This document shows positions 7,354-13,882 of a stretch of 15,395 nucleotides of DNA, piece by piece. The position numbers and the translations under genes are program-made. The notes under the pieces were generated by a model. The model was not told the origin of the DNA, ran no database searches, and saw nothing but the letters and a program-made list of their open reading frames with translations. Origin of the DNA: Negativicutes bacterium. Its GTDB lineage: Bacteria; Bacillota_C; Negativicutes; Sporomusales_B; JARLHX01. Each line of letters starts with the position of its first letter. Position 1 is the stretch's first letter. The stretch lies in contig JARLHX010000016.1 of assembly GCA_031292035.1 (NCBI GenBank), positions 1-15,395 of the forward strand, given 5' to 3'.

Positions 7354-7529
7354 CAGCTCCTAGTAGTAAATATTTTGGATGGCTGACGACTCGAGTACTA
7401 CTACTTGAGATTAAAGGCCCTTCCTGCGGGAAATGCAGGATATTCTAACACGCTGCTTGCCTCTGGGAAGTTACCTTAGTATCGGACTAGCTACCTTAAG
7501 TTGGCATGTTCAAAACAGAAGAACACCAG
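7354..7529 (-). other. Intergenic region with two small hairpins before the c-di-GMP gene
   Basis: This is the longest gap inside the signalling block. It contains the stem tcctgc/gcagga (7422-7427 with 7435-7440, 7-base loop), followed on the minus strand by AGGGCCTTTAATC, a weak terminator-like tail. A second stem, ctcgagta/tacttgag (7390-7397 with 7402-7409, 4-base loop, one G-T pair), lies about 40 bases before the ribosome binding site. The minus strand also carries TAAGGTA twice (near 7467-7500). I found no match to the c-di-GMP (GEMM) riboswitch core and no convincing promoter. A partial terminator or leader control of the c-di-GMP gene is possible. Confidence 0.35.
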
Positions 7530-9026
7530 TTAAAGAGCAACAGGAAAACTGATGCGAAAAGTTGTCAGATTATTGTTACTCGTCACCTTGATCAATCCGT
7601 TATGGGCAATAACAATGGAATGGACGATAGCAAGCCCTAACCCGGTGCAATGCGGTCCTTTTGTCGTAAATAAAGGCTCGAAAACCTGGGCCTGCACGTT
7701 GCGTGGAATTTTGGGTCCATTATTACTGATCACCAGAACCACATGCCCATTATCGTTGACGGTGGTTATATTGATGAACTTGCCCTGCTTCTCAGAAAGG
7801 CCAAGAGCCTGAATGGCATTAATGACGATATTCATAATCACTTCTTCGACACTGATCGGACTCCCGCTCATTGCCGGCAGTCCCTTCGCAAGGTCTAGTC
7901 TCAGCTCGATTTTCTGCAGTGACAATTGTGGCTGAAGAGTTCCGGCGACGCGCTTGATGGCATCGTTTAACGACACAAGGGCAAAAGCCTCCTGTTTGCC
8001 GCTAACGACAAAATCATGCAACCGGCCGATAATATTCTTGAACCGTTGAAGTTGGTAGCCAATCAATTGATAATTTTCGCGGTGCTTTTCAACATGGGAA
8101 TTCTTATAGTCGCTTTCCAACCAATAAAGGGCGCTTTGAGTGATGATCTCCAAGGCGTTTAGTGGTTGGTTCAACTCGTGAATAATCCCCTGTAACAGGA
8201 TGCCGAGAGAGGCAAATCGTTTCAACATCGCTGCCTTATCGGCCAGCTTGATTCTTTCCTGTTCCATTTTCTTTTTCTCGCTGATGTCCTCAAAGAACAC
8301 CGATATGCCGCCACCACTGGCTGGATAGACGTGCACTTCATACCAGGCCTGATGCATCTGCGCGTGTTCTTCAAAATGGACGGGTTTGCGTTTTTGCATG
8401 ACCCGAACGAAATTACGGTGAAAAGTCGTGTTAATTAATTGAGGATAGTCATCCAGTATATTAAGGCCGAAAAGTTCGTCCGGGCTGCGCCCAAATACCT
8501 TTGCGGCGATCTTATTGACATAGTTAATCCGCCAATCGGAATCCAAGGTGAAAAATCCGCTGGTGATACTTTCTAAAATATTCAACATCTGTTTATTAAG
8601 ATAGCTGACTGTGTCTTCCATTCTTTTTCGTTCTGTAATATCCCGACTTACACCAATGGTACCAACAACATTCCCTTGATTATCATATACAGGGCTTTTA
8701 CTTGTCTCAAAATAGAGTGTTTGACCGTCAGCAAGTAAGTGTTCTTCTTGAAACACCATTGTTTTCTTGTTTTTTACTACTGCCTGATCATCGAGTATTT
8801 GGCGTTTTGCCGTCGCCGACGCACGGAAATCAGCGTCGGTTTTACCGGTAATATACTCCCGTTCAATACCATACAACCGGTTAAAAGACTGGCTGACAAG
8901 CACATAATGCCCGGCCAGGTCTTTGACCCAGATCACTTCAGTGACATTGTCCAGAATCGATCCAGTAACCTGGAAATTTAAGATTTCGGCGATAATCTGT
9001 TCTTTGGATTTTTGTGAATTTTGCAC
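7530..9026 (-). CDS. PAS-PAS sensor histidine kinase, cytoplasmic
   Basis: The protein has 498 residues and no membrane segment. PAS 1 (about 24-134) ends in GVSRDITERKR and PAS 2 (about 142-252) ends in FFEDISEKKK. A dimerisation and phosphoacceptor domain follows, with H283 in GIIHELNQPLNAL (280-292), the HELNQPL type of H-box. The ATPase domain has an N-box MNIVINAIQAL (398-408, N403), a G1 box reading NNGPKIP (435-441) in place of the usual DNGPGI, FEPLFTTK (449-456) as F-box, and TGLGLAIV (461-468) as G2. It should autophosphorylate H283 and pass phosphate to a receiver, most simply the stand-alone receiver 50 bases upstream. The start is GTG 9026, preceded by GGAGGTG (9035-9041). Its PAS 1 is clearly related to PAS 1 of the next gene. 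The lost G1 aspartate makes kinase activity a little less certain. Confidence 0.93.
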   Translation of the reverse strand: MQNSQKSKEQIIAEILNFQVTGSILDNVTEVIWVKDLAGHYVLVSQSFNRLYGIEREYITGKTDADFRASATAKRQILDDQAVVKNKKTMVFQEEHLLADGQTLYFETSKSPVYDNQGNVVGTIGVSRDITERKRMEDTVSYLNKQMLNILESITSGFFTLDSDWRINYVNKIAAKVFGRSPDELFGLNILDDYPQLINTTFHRNFVRVMQKRKPVHFEEHAQMHQAWYEVHVYPASGGGISVFFEDISEKKKMEQERIKLADKAAMLKRFASLGILLQGIIHELNQPLNALEIITQSALYWLESDYKNSHVEKHRENYQLIGYQLQRFKNIIGRLHDFVVSGKQEAFALVSLNDAIKRVAGTLQPQLSLQKIELRLDLAKGLPAMSGSPISVEEVIMNIVINAIQALGLSEKQGKFINITTVNDNGHVVLVISNNGPKIPRNVQAQVFEPLFTTKGPHCTGLGLAIVHSIVIAHNGLIKVTSNNNLTTFRISFPVAL

Positions 9027-9076
9027 GTCGGAGCCACCTCCAAGTCAGCGTTTTTTACCTGCGCAAACAAACCAAT

Positions 9077-9472
9077 TTATTCTATAAGGCCCAGATTACG
9101 CATGACAAGCACGAATTTTTCGGTCTCAATTGGCTTCCAGGCATAGGCCTCACAACCACTGTCATAAGCGTTCATGATGGTATCTTTGTCGTTCAGGGCG
9201 GTCGTCATGATGACCTTGACTTTTTTATCATCAGCGATTCCTTTGTTTTTTTCGATTTCCCTTATGGCACGCAGCGCTTTAATCCCATCCAGTTTAGGCA
9301 TCATGATATCCAGACAAACAAGATCATATAGATTGTCCAGCTTGAGGGCCGTCAAAAATGCGTCAACAGCCTCCAGTCCATTAACAGCCACATCGCACTC
9401 GCCATACTTAGAGAGGAATTTCTGCATAAACATCCGGCTGATGATATCGTCTTCCGCGATTAATATGCGCAT
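9077..9472 (-). CDS. Stand-alone response regulator receiver domain
   Basis: The whole 131-residue protein is a CheY-like receiver with no output domain. It has the acidic pair D8-D9 (AEDD), the phosphoacceptor D55 in CLDIMMPKLDG, T90-T91 in IMTTAL, and K113 in AWKPI, so all phosphorylation residues are present. Such proteins act as diffusible switches or as phosphate shuttles in relays (CheY or Spo0F type). The position between two histidine kinase genes makes it a likely common partner. It is not called cheY or spo0F because the sequence does not decide between motor control and a relay. The ATG at 9472 has AAGGGGG a few bases upstream; the gap from the previous gene is 25 bases. Confidence 0.95.
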   Translation of the reverse strand: MRILIAEDDIISRMFMQKFLSKYGECDVAVNGLEAVDAFLTALKLDNLYDLVCLDIMMPKLDGIKALRAIREIEKNKGIADDKKVKVIMTTALNDKDTIMNAYDSGCEAYAWKPIETEKFVLVMRNLGLIE

Positions 9473-9497
9473 ACATCGTACCCCCTTGTTTTATTAT

Positions 9498-10646
9498 TCA
9501 CCATTTCAGTGGTAGCTGTATATAAAATTCGGTTCCTGCCGCCTCACTGCTTGAAAAGCCGACCACTCCGCCGAGATATTTTTCGCCTAACAACCGCATG
9601 GCATAGGTGCCAAGACCTCTGCCACTCCCCTTGGCAGAGACAACTGCCGGTTGGAAAAGCGAGAACTGGCCAGTCTTGTCGATATATTCATCATTATGGA
9701 TCCAGAAACAAACCAGCTTGCTGCTCATCTCCCGGCAGCAGCCGATAGTTACCTGGCCATTTTCTTCTGTGGCCTCCAGAGCATTTTTTAGCATATTACT
9801 TAATACGCGGTTTAGCAATGTCAGATCGCTGCTAAAATAGATTTTTTCGAAATCGGCGGCAATTTTGATCGTCTTATTTTTCGCTACCACGTGACCTTCA
9901 TATAATTTAGTCAAGGACAATAACACCGTCAGCGAATCCAATTGCTGCATATTGAGAGAAAGCTCATTATTTTCGGCTTCCACTAATAGTTTTTGAGCCT
10001 GAATCTCCTCAATTAAATTACGAAATGAACTCTCAACAAACTCGATCTCCGCTTTTACGGCATCTGATACATCTTCGCGTAACAGGCCAATGATCCCCTT
10101 CAATGCCCCTGTCGTATTGAGAACATCATGGAAAAAGATTCGTTCTAAGGCCCGCTTCCTTACCAAATTACTGATATCAGCCAGGGTAACCATATATAAT
10201 ATTTCTTCAGCTGCCTCACCCTGAAAGGGAGCAACATGAATCGATAATTGTCGGGATTGCTCGCCGCATAATACAACGACTTCTCCCGAAATTTCCTTGC
10301 CTGCAGTCATTGCTGCCAGCGTGATATCGAGGGTCTTGCAGTATTGACAGGCCTCTGCGGTTCCACAGCCACCGGAATCGTTCTTGGCCCGAGGGCATCC
10401 AATAACCTCCCCAGGTCTTTGCCCCAGCACCTGGTCGACACTTTCGAAGCCTACCCAATCGAGAAAAGGTTTGTTTGCAAAGATTACCTGCCGACAGTCG
10501 TTCAGCACCATGACCATCGCATCGATTGCATGAAATACCCGGCTGAACAAAGGCAAGTCTCTGAAATAGTGCATCTGCCTGTTGAGTTCAGTTTTCCCCA
10601 GCCGACTGGCCGACGCTTGCCGAATCGCCAATAGAGTACTTGCCAT
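9498..10646 (-). CDS. PAS histidine kinase-like protein with cysteine-rich PAS domain
   Basis: Numbering is from ATG 10646 (382 residues). A PAS domain occupies about 33-160 and contains C84, C94, C100 and C103 (CX9CX5CX2C, with GGCG and CQYC), a possible metal, heme or iron-sulfur site. The H-box is IFFHDVLNTTGALKG (170-184, H173). The ATPase domain has an N-box NMLKNALEA (284-292), a G1 region reading HNDEYID that lacks the usual D-x-G-x-G, and GSGRGLGTYAMRLL (340-353) as G2. This GRGLGTY type is familiar from PAS kinases of anaerobic bacteria. There is no membrane segment. The frame is open to a TTG at 10661, but GGAGG at 10655-10659 is 8 bases before ATG 10646, so that start is preferred. 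It lies 24 bases after cheB and 25 before the receiver, suggesting one transcript and a kinase-receiver pair fed by the same methylation enzymes. Confidence 0.9.
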   Translation of the reverse strand: MASTLLAIRQASASRLGKTELNRQMHYFRDLPLFSRVFHAIDAMVMVLNDCRQVIFANKPFLDWVGFESVDQVLGQRPGEVIGCPRAKNDSGGCGTAEACQYCKTLDITLAAMTAGKEISGEVVVLCGEQSRQLSIHVAPFQGEAAEEILYMVTLADISNLVRKRALERIFFHDVLNTTGALKGIIGLLREDVSDAVKAEIEFVESSFRNLIEEIQAQKLLVEAENNELSLNMQQLDSLTVLLSLTKLYEGHVVAKNKTIKIAADFEKIYFSSDLTLLNRVLSNMLKNALEATEENGQVTIGCCREMSSKLVCFWIHNDEYIDKTGQFSLFQPAVVSAKGSGRGLGTYAMRLLGEKYLGGVVGFSSSEAAGTEFYIQLPLKW

Positions 10647-10670
10647 AAATGTGGCCTCCAATCAATGCTA

Positions 10671-11696
10671 TCATTTACCCTCGACAAGTGAGTGGATTAA
10701 CCGCGGAATATCTTTAAGCGCTGCCTTCTTCTCCACTGCGCCGATATCATAAGCCATTTTCGGCATTCCGTACACTACTGAAGACTGTTCGTCCTGCCCG
10801 ATCGTCCTGGCTCCTTTTTCTTTCATGCGAAGTAGTCCCTTGGCACCATCGTAGCCCATACCGGTCAAAATCACCCCGACGGCAGTCTTTCCGACTTTCT
10901 CGGCCACCGAATTAAATAGCACATCCACCGCTGGGCAGTGCCCGTTTACCTTTTCTCCCTTGAAGCATTCCACATAGAATACATTTCCCTTTTTATTGAC
11001 GCGCATATGGTACTCGCCTGGCGCCACTAACACCATGCCAGGGACGATCATATCCCCTGTTTCGGCCTCTTTGACCTCCATTCGGCAGGAATTATTCAGA
11101 CGTTTTGCATACATCGCAGTAAAGACCGGCGGCATGTGCTGGACGATAACAATTCCCGGCATGTCCCGTGGAAAAGCTCTTATTACATCATAGATGGCTT
11201 CGGTGCCGCCGGTGGATGCACCGATGGCAATCATATCGACATTTCCCTGAACGCTGCTGCTTGCCAACTGCGTGACTGCAGTATCGCGCTTTAGATGCCC
11301 CACTTTGGCCATGGAGGCAATTTTTATTTTTACGACAAGCTCGTTGACAAACGTATCCATGCCACGGGCTGCTTTGACGTCAGGCTTTGTTACGAAATCG
11401 ACCGCGCCGGCATTCAAGGCGTCAAATACGTTTTCACTGACCGCGCTGACCACCACAACCGGCAATGGATACTGCGGCATCAAGCGTCGCAGAAATTCGA
11501 TTCCGCTCATTTTAGGCATTTCCACGTCAAGGGTCAGCACATCAGGCTCTAAAGCAAGAATCTTATCCCGTGCCTCAAACGCATCGGCGGCTGTTCCCAC
11601 CACCTCAAGGCCCTGGTCGTTGGCTAAGATTTTTGCCACAGTTTCTCGAAATACCAGGGAATCATCGACCACCAGTACCTTGGTCCTTTTTGCCAT
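10671..11696 (-). CDS. cheB: Chemotaxis response regulator protein-glutamate methylesterase/deamidase
   Basis: CheB removes methyl groups from receptor glutamates and deamidates receptor glutamines, resetting receptor sensitivity. The 341-residue protein has a receiver domain at 1-120 (D11-D12 in VVDDS, phosphoacceptor D57 in TLDVEMPKMSG, S84, K104) and a methylesterase domain at about 150-340. The catalytic triad is visible: S161 in GASTGGTEA, H187 in VQHMPP and D283 in TGMGYDGAKG. Full length and all key residues are present. The ATG at 11696 lies 6 bases after the cheR stop, so the pair is translationally linked. The phosphodonor would normally be CheA, which is not in the window; a neighbouring kinase could serve instead. 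The methylated receptor could be the one at the right end. Confidence 0.97.
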   Translation of the reverse strand: MAKRTKVLVVDDSLVFRETVAKILANDQGLEVVGTAADAFEARDKILALEPDVLTLDVEMPKMSGIEFLRRLMPQYPLPVVVVSAVSENVFDALNAGAVDFVTKPDVKAARGMDTFVNELVVKIKIASMAKVGHLKRDTAVTQLASSSVQGNVDMIAIGASTGGTEAIYDVIRAFPRDMPGIVIVQHMPPVFTAMYAKRLNNSCRMEVKEAETGDMIVPGMVLVAPGEYHMRVNKKGNVFYVECFKGEKVNGHCPAVDVLFNSVAEKVGKTAVGVILTGMGYDGAKGLLRMKEKGARTIGQDEQSSVVYGMPKMAYDIGAVEKKAALKDIPRLIHSLVEGK

Positions 11697-11702
11697 ACCA
11701 TC

Positions 11703-12524
11703 CTATCCCTTCCGATAAACTGCAGGCTTGATACATTGATAGCCTGTTTCAAACTTGCTGATTGATTCAGCATGACCGATAAATAAATAGCCTCCCGGTT
11801 CGGTCATCTCATAAAACTTGCGGACAAGTTCCACTTTGGTAGCATCATCAAAATAAATCATGACATTTCTGCAAAAGATCACATGAAACTTCTTTTTGAA
11901 AGGAAATACGTTATCCATCAGGTTGAATACTCGGAAAATAATTTCCGCTCTTAGTCGTTCGACAATTTGATAATTCTCGCTGTCGATTTTGCGAAAGTAG
12001 TTCAATTTCCAGCTGGCAGGCAGTTCCTGCAGTGATTCGACAGGATACATCCCTCTTTCTGCTTTCTGTAAAACATCGACAGATATATCGGTCGCCAAGA
12101 CTTTGGTATCCCACAGTCGTTTGTCTTCGCCAAAAAATTCTGCCAGGGTTATCGCCAGGGTATACGGTTCCTCTCCTGACGAACAGCCTGCACTCCACAT
12201 CCTCAGATCCTTTTCCCGGGCAGAGGCGGTCAGGCTGGGAAGGACTTGATCCCGGAGATATGAGAAATGTTCCATCTCCCGCATAAAGAAGGTATGATTG
12301 GTGGTTAGTTTATTGATAAGGGTGGTAATTTCCTGTTTGGTACTGTCAGCGAATACATGCCGCAGATAGTCGCCGAAATTATCGAACCCTTTTTCTGACA
12401 ATATATTTTGCAGTCGGCCTTCAATAAGAATCTTTTTCTGGGCTAGATTGATACCGTAATTCGCTTTAAGAAAATCTGTCAACGATCGAAATTCACTTTC
12501 GCTCAGCTGCAAGGTAAACACCAC
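11703..12524 (-). CDS. cheR: Chemotaxis protein-glutamate O-methyltransferase
   Basis: CheR transfers methyl groups from S-adenosylmethionine to receptor glutamates. The 273-residue protein has the N-terminal helical CheR domain (about 5-65) and the methyltransferase domain (75-273). Visible motifs are TNHTFFMRE (75-83), the SAM loop SAGCSSGEEPYTLA (111-124), ATDIS (144-148), and FCRNVMIYFD (217-226). The start is GTG: the codons at 12524 and 12521 are both GTG, and AGGA just upstream is spaced slightly better for the second, so one residue is uncertain. It starts 18 bases after the hydrolase gene and is followed at once by cheB. Unlike the paralogue two genes upstream it is full length, so it is the standard receptor methylase of the locus. 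Confidence 0.97.
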   Translation of the reverse strand: MVFTLQLSESEFRSLTDFLKANYGINLAQKKILIEGRLQNILSEKGFDNFGDYLRHVFADSTKQEITTLINKLTTNHTFFMREMEHFSYLRDQVLPSLTASAREKDLRMWSAGCSSGEEPYTLAITLAEFFGEDKRLWDTKVLATDISVDVLQKAERGMYPVESLQELPASWKLNYFRKIDSENYQIVERLRAEIIFRVFNLMDNVFPFKKKFHVIFCRNVMIYFDDATKVELVRKFYEMTEPGGYLFIGHAESISKFETGYQCIKPAVYRKG

Positions 12525-12542
12525 CTGTCCTGTATTGGAGGT

Positions 12543-13151
12543 CTATGCGTCATCTTCGGCGATTTGGCTCTGGTAAATGTTGCGTAGGCTGTCGGCAATC
12601 ATCTCCCTGACGTTTCCAACAATCGCTGCCCCGTGGCCGGGATAAACCTTGGCAATCTGTCGACTTGCGATTTTCTCCAGAGACTTGATAAACGCTTCAG
12701 TGTAGAGACCGCCAGGTGTCTTGATCAAGAGTTGCGTATCGCCGGAAAAGAGGATTTTTTCTTCTTCGCAGTACAGACAAATCGAATCATTGGAATGACC
12801 AGGAGTATAAAGCACTTCCAGATCCCGGTCGCCGCAGCGCATGATCTGGCCGTCGATCACCGGAATATCCACCGCATTTAGCGAAGAGTATCCGTAAATC
12901 AGGCAAGAATGCTTTGCTTTAACCGCTTTTGCCCCGGAACAATGATCAAAATGTCCGTGGGTTAGTATCATTTGTTCCACCGGCTTTTTACCAAACCCAG
13001 TGGACAACCCTGCGATTTCCGGAAGAATATAGCCGTCCACTCCAGGGTCAATCAAGGTATTTACGTCCTCAATCTTGTTCCAATTGCCGAGAATCAGGTA
13101 GGATTTGCAGGAATATTGGTGAGGATTGGTCTTTAAGCATACAACCCTCAT
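12543..13151 (-). CDS. Metallo-beta-lactamase-fold hydrolase within the chemotaxis cluster
   Basis: The protein has 202 residues. The metal-binding signature is complete: THGHFDH (64-70; H65, H67, D69, H70), H119 in PGHSNDS, D138 in SGDTQ and H173 in PGHG. This is a dinuclear metal site of the glyoxalase II/MBL type, typical of thioester, lactone or phosphodiester hydrolases. Flavodiiron-type oxygen sensors of the same fold usually have HxExDH, so H67 argues for a hydrolase. There is no signal peptide, so it is probably cytoplasmic. The ATG at 13151 overlaps the TGA of the preceding CheR-like gene (ATGA), implying translational coupling. cheR follows after 18 bases. The substrate is unknown. 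Confidence 0.92.
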   Translation of the reverse strand: MRVVCLKTNPHQYSCKSYLILGNWNKIEDVNTLIDPGVDGYILPEIAGLSTGFGKKPVEQMILTHGHFDHCSGAKAVKAKHSCLIYGYSSLNAVDIPVIDGQIMRCGDRDLEVLYTPGHSNDSICLYCEEEKILFSGDTQLLIKTPGGLYTEAFIKSLEKIASRQIAKVYPGHGAAIVGNVREMIADSLRNIYQSQIAEDDA

Positions 13152-13762
13152 GACGCGGTTTCTATTTTTCGGTATAACTGGGCGTCATCTGTCAACTGCT
13201 CAAACAAGTGGGCCACCTCAGCAGGCATTTTCTGCGTCTGTTCGGTTGCGAATAGTCCGCCTGGCGCCAATGCGTCATGAAACATTTGAATAACCTCCGC
13301 CCGCTGCGGCGCATGAAAATGCAGGAGGACGTTTTTACAGAGGATCAGCGAAAAGTCTTTACCGACCGGCTTTAATGACAGCAAGTCATGTTTTTGAAAG
13401 TGGAGCCGGCTGCGGATTAGCTCCTCCAGTTGATAGTGACTTCCGTTATTTAGCGGCAGGAAATATTTTTGAAAAATATCTGGCGGAATCCGTTCCAGCT
13501 CTTCGCGTGGATAGATCCCCTTCTCAATGATATCAGCGAATAAATTACTGCCGTCGATGTCGGTGGCATCGATCCTCAAGTTGCGAAAGGAAAACCGACC
13601 CATAGATTCCGCCAGCATCAGAGCCAGCGTGAAGGGCTCCTGGCCCGACGCGCAACCCGCATCCCATATATTAACTGAGGAGCGCCCTACAGTCATCGGT
13701 ACGAGAAATTTGCAGATATGCTGCAAAGTATGTGAATCGCGAAAGAAGTATGTAAACGCCAC
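13148..13762 (-). CDS. CheR-like SAM methyltransferase lacking the N-terminal CheR domain
   Basis: The 204-residue protein aligns with the catalytic half of CheR: AFTYFFRDS (2-10) corresponds to TFFxRE of CheR, WDAGCASGQEPFTLA (33-47) to the SAM loop, DATDID (65-70) to the adenosine-binding acidic residue, and LCKNVLLHF (141-149) to CRNVMIYF. The N-terminal helical domain that positions receptor substrates is absent. A TAA in the same frame 15 bases upstream and an AAGGAG site 7 bases before GTG 13762 show that the short form is the real gene, not a truncation artefact. The substrate may be a receptor, a different protein or a small molecule. It overlaps the hydrolase gene by 4 bases and follows the receptor gene after 120 bases. 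Confidence 0.9.
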   Translation of the reverse strand: MAFTYFFRDSHTLQHICKFLVPMTVGRSSVNIWDAGCASGQEPFTLALMLAESMGRFSFRNLRIDATDIDGSNLFADIIEKGIYPREELERIPPDIFQKYFLPLNNGSHYQLEELIRSRLHFQKHDLLSLKPVGKDFSLILCKNVLLHFHAPQRAEVIQMFHDALAPGGLFATEQTQKMPAEVAHLFEQLTDDAQLYRKIETAS

Positions 13763-13820
13763 AGCCGTTCTCCTTGTTTATCCATTTTTCAAATTAGAGT
13801 GGAACCATTATGTTTGAATG

Positions 13821-13861
13821 CAACAGGCACAAGGCCCAGCTTTGCAGCCTTATGCCTGCTG
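13821..13861 (-). terminator. Strong hairpin after the chemoreceptor gene (terminator-like, no U-tract)
   Basis: Arms 13821-13835 and 13847-13861 pair over 15 bases with two G-T pairs around an 11-base loop. It begins 21 bases after the receptor stop codon on the minus strand. The transcript continues CATTCAAACATAATGG, which is not a U-tract, so it may be a weak terminator, an RNA-processing site or a stabiliser that lowers expression of the downstream genes relative to the receptor. Confidence 0.45.
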
Positions 13862-13882
13862 CTACTCCCCTTTTAGTAACGC

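Noticed and set aside
7354..7529. c-di-GMP riboswitch upstream of the GGDEF-HD-GYP gene
   Set aside because: I looked for the GEMM core sequences on the minus strand and found no match.
7354..7529. Sigma-28-type motility promoter
   Set aside because: A TCCGATAC element resembles the -10 box, but no TAAA-type -35 lies at the right distance.
10647..10661. TTG start at 10661 for the cheB-linked kinase
   Set aside because: The GGAGG site overlaps that start and is correctly spaced for the ATG at 10646.
13763..13882. Missing CheR N-terminal domain as a frameshift or pseudogene
   Set aside because: No remnant of the CheR helical domain is seen upstream; there is an in-frame TAA, a hairpin, and a well-placed ribosome binding site for the short form.
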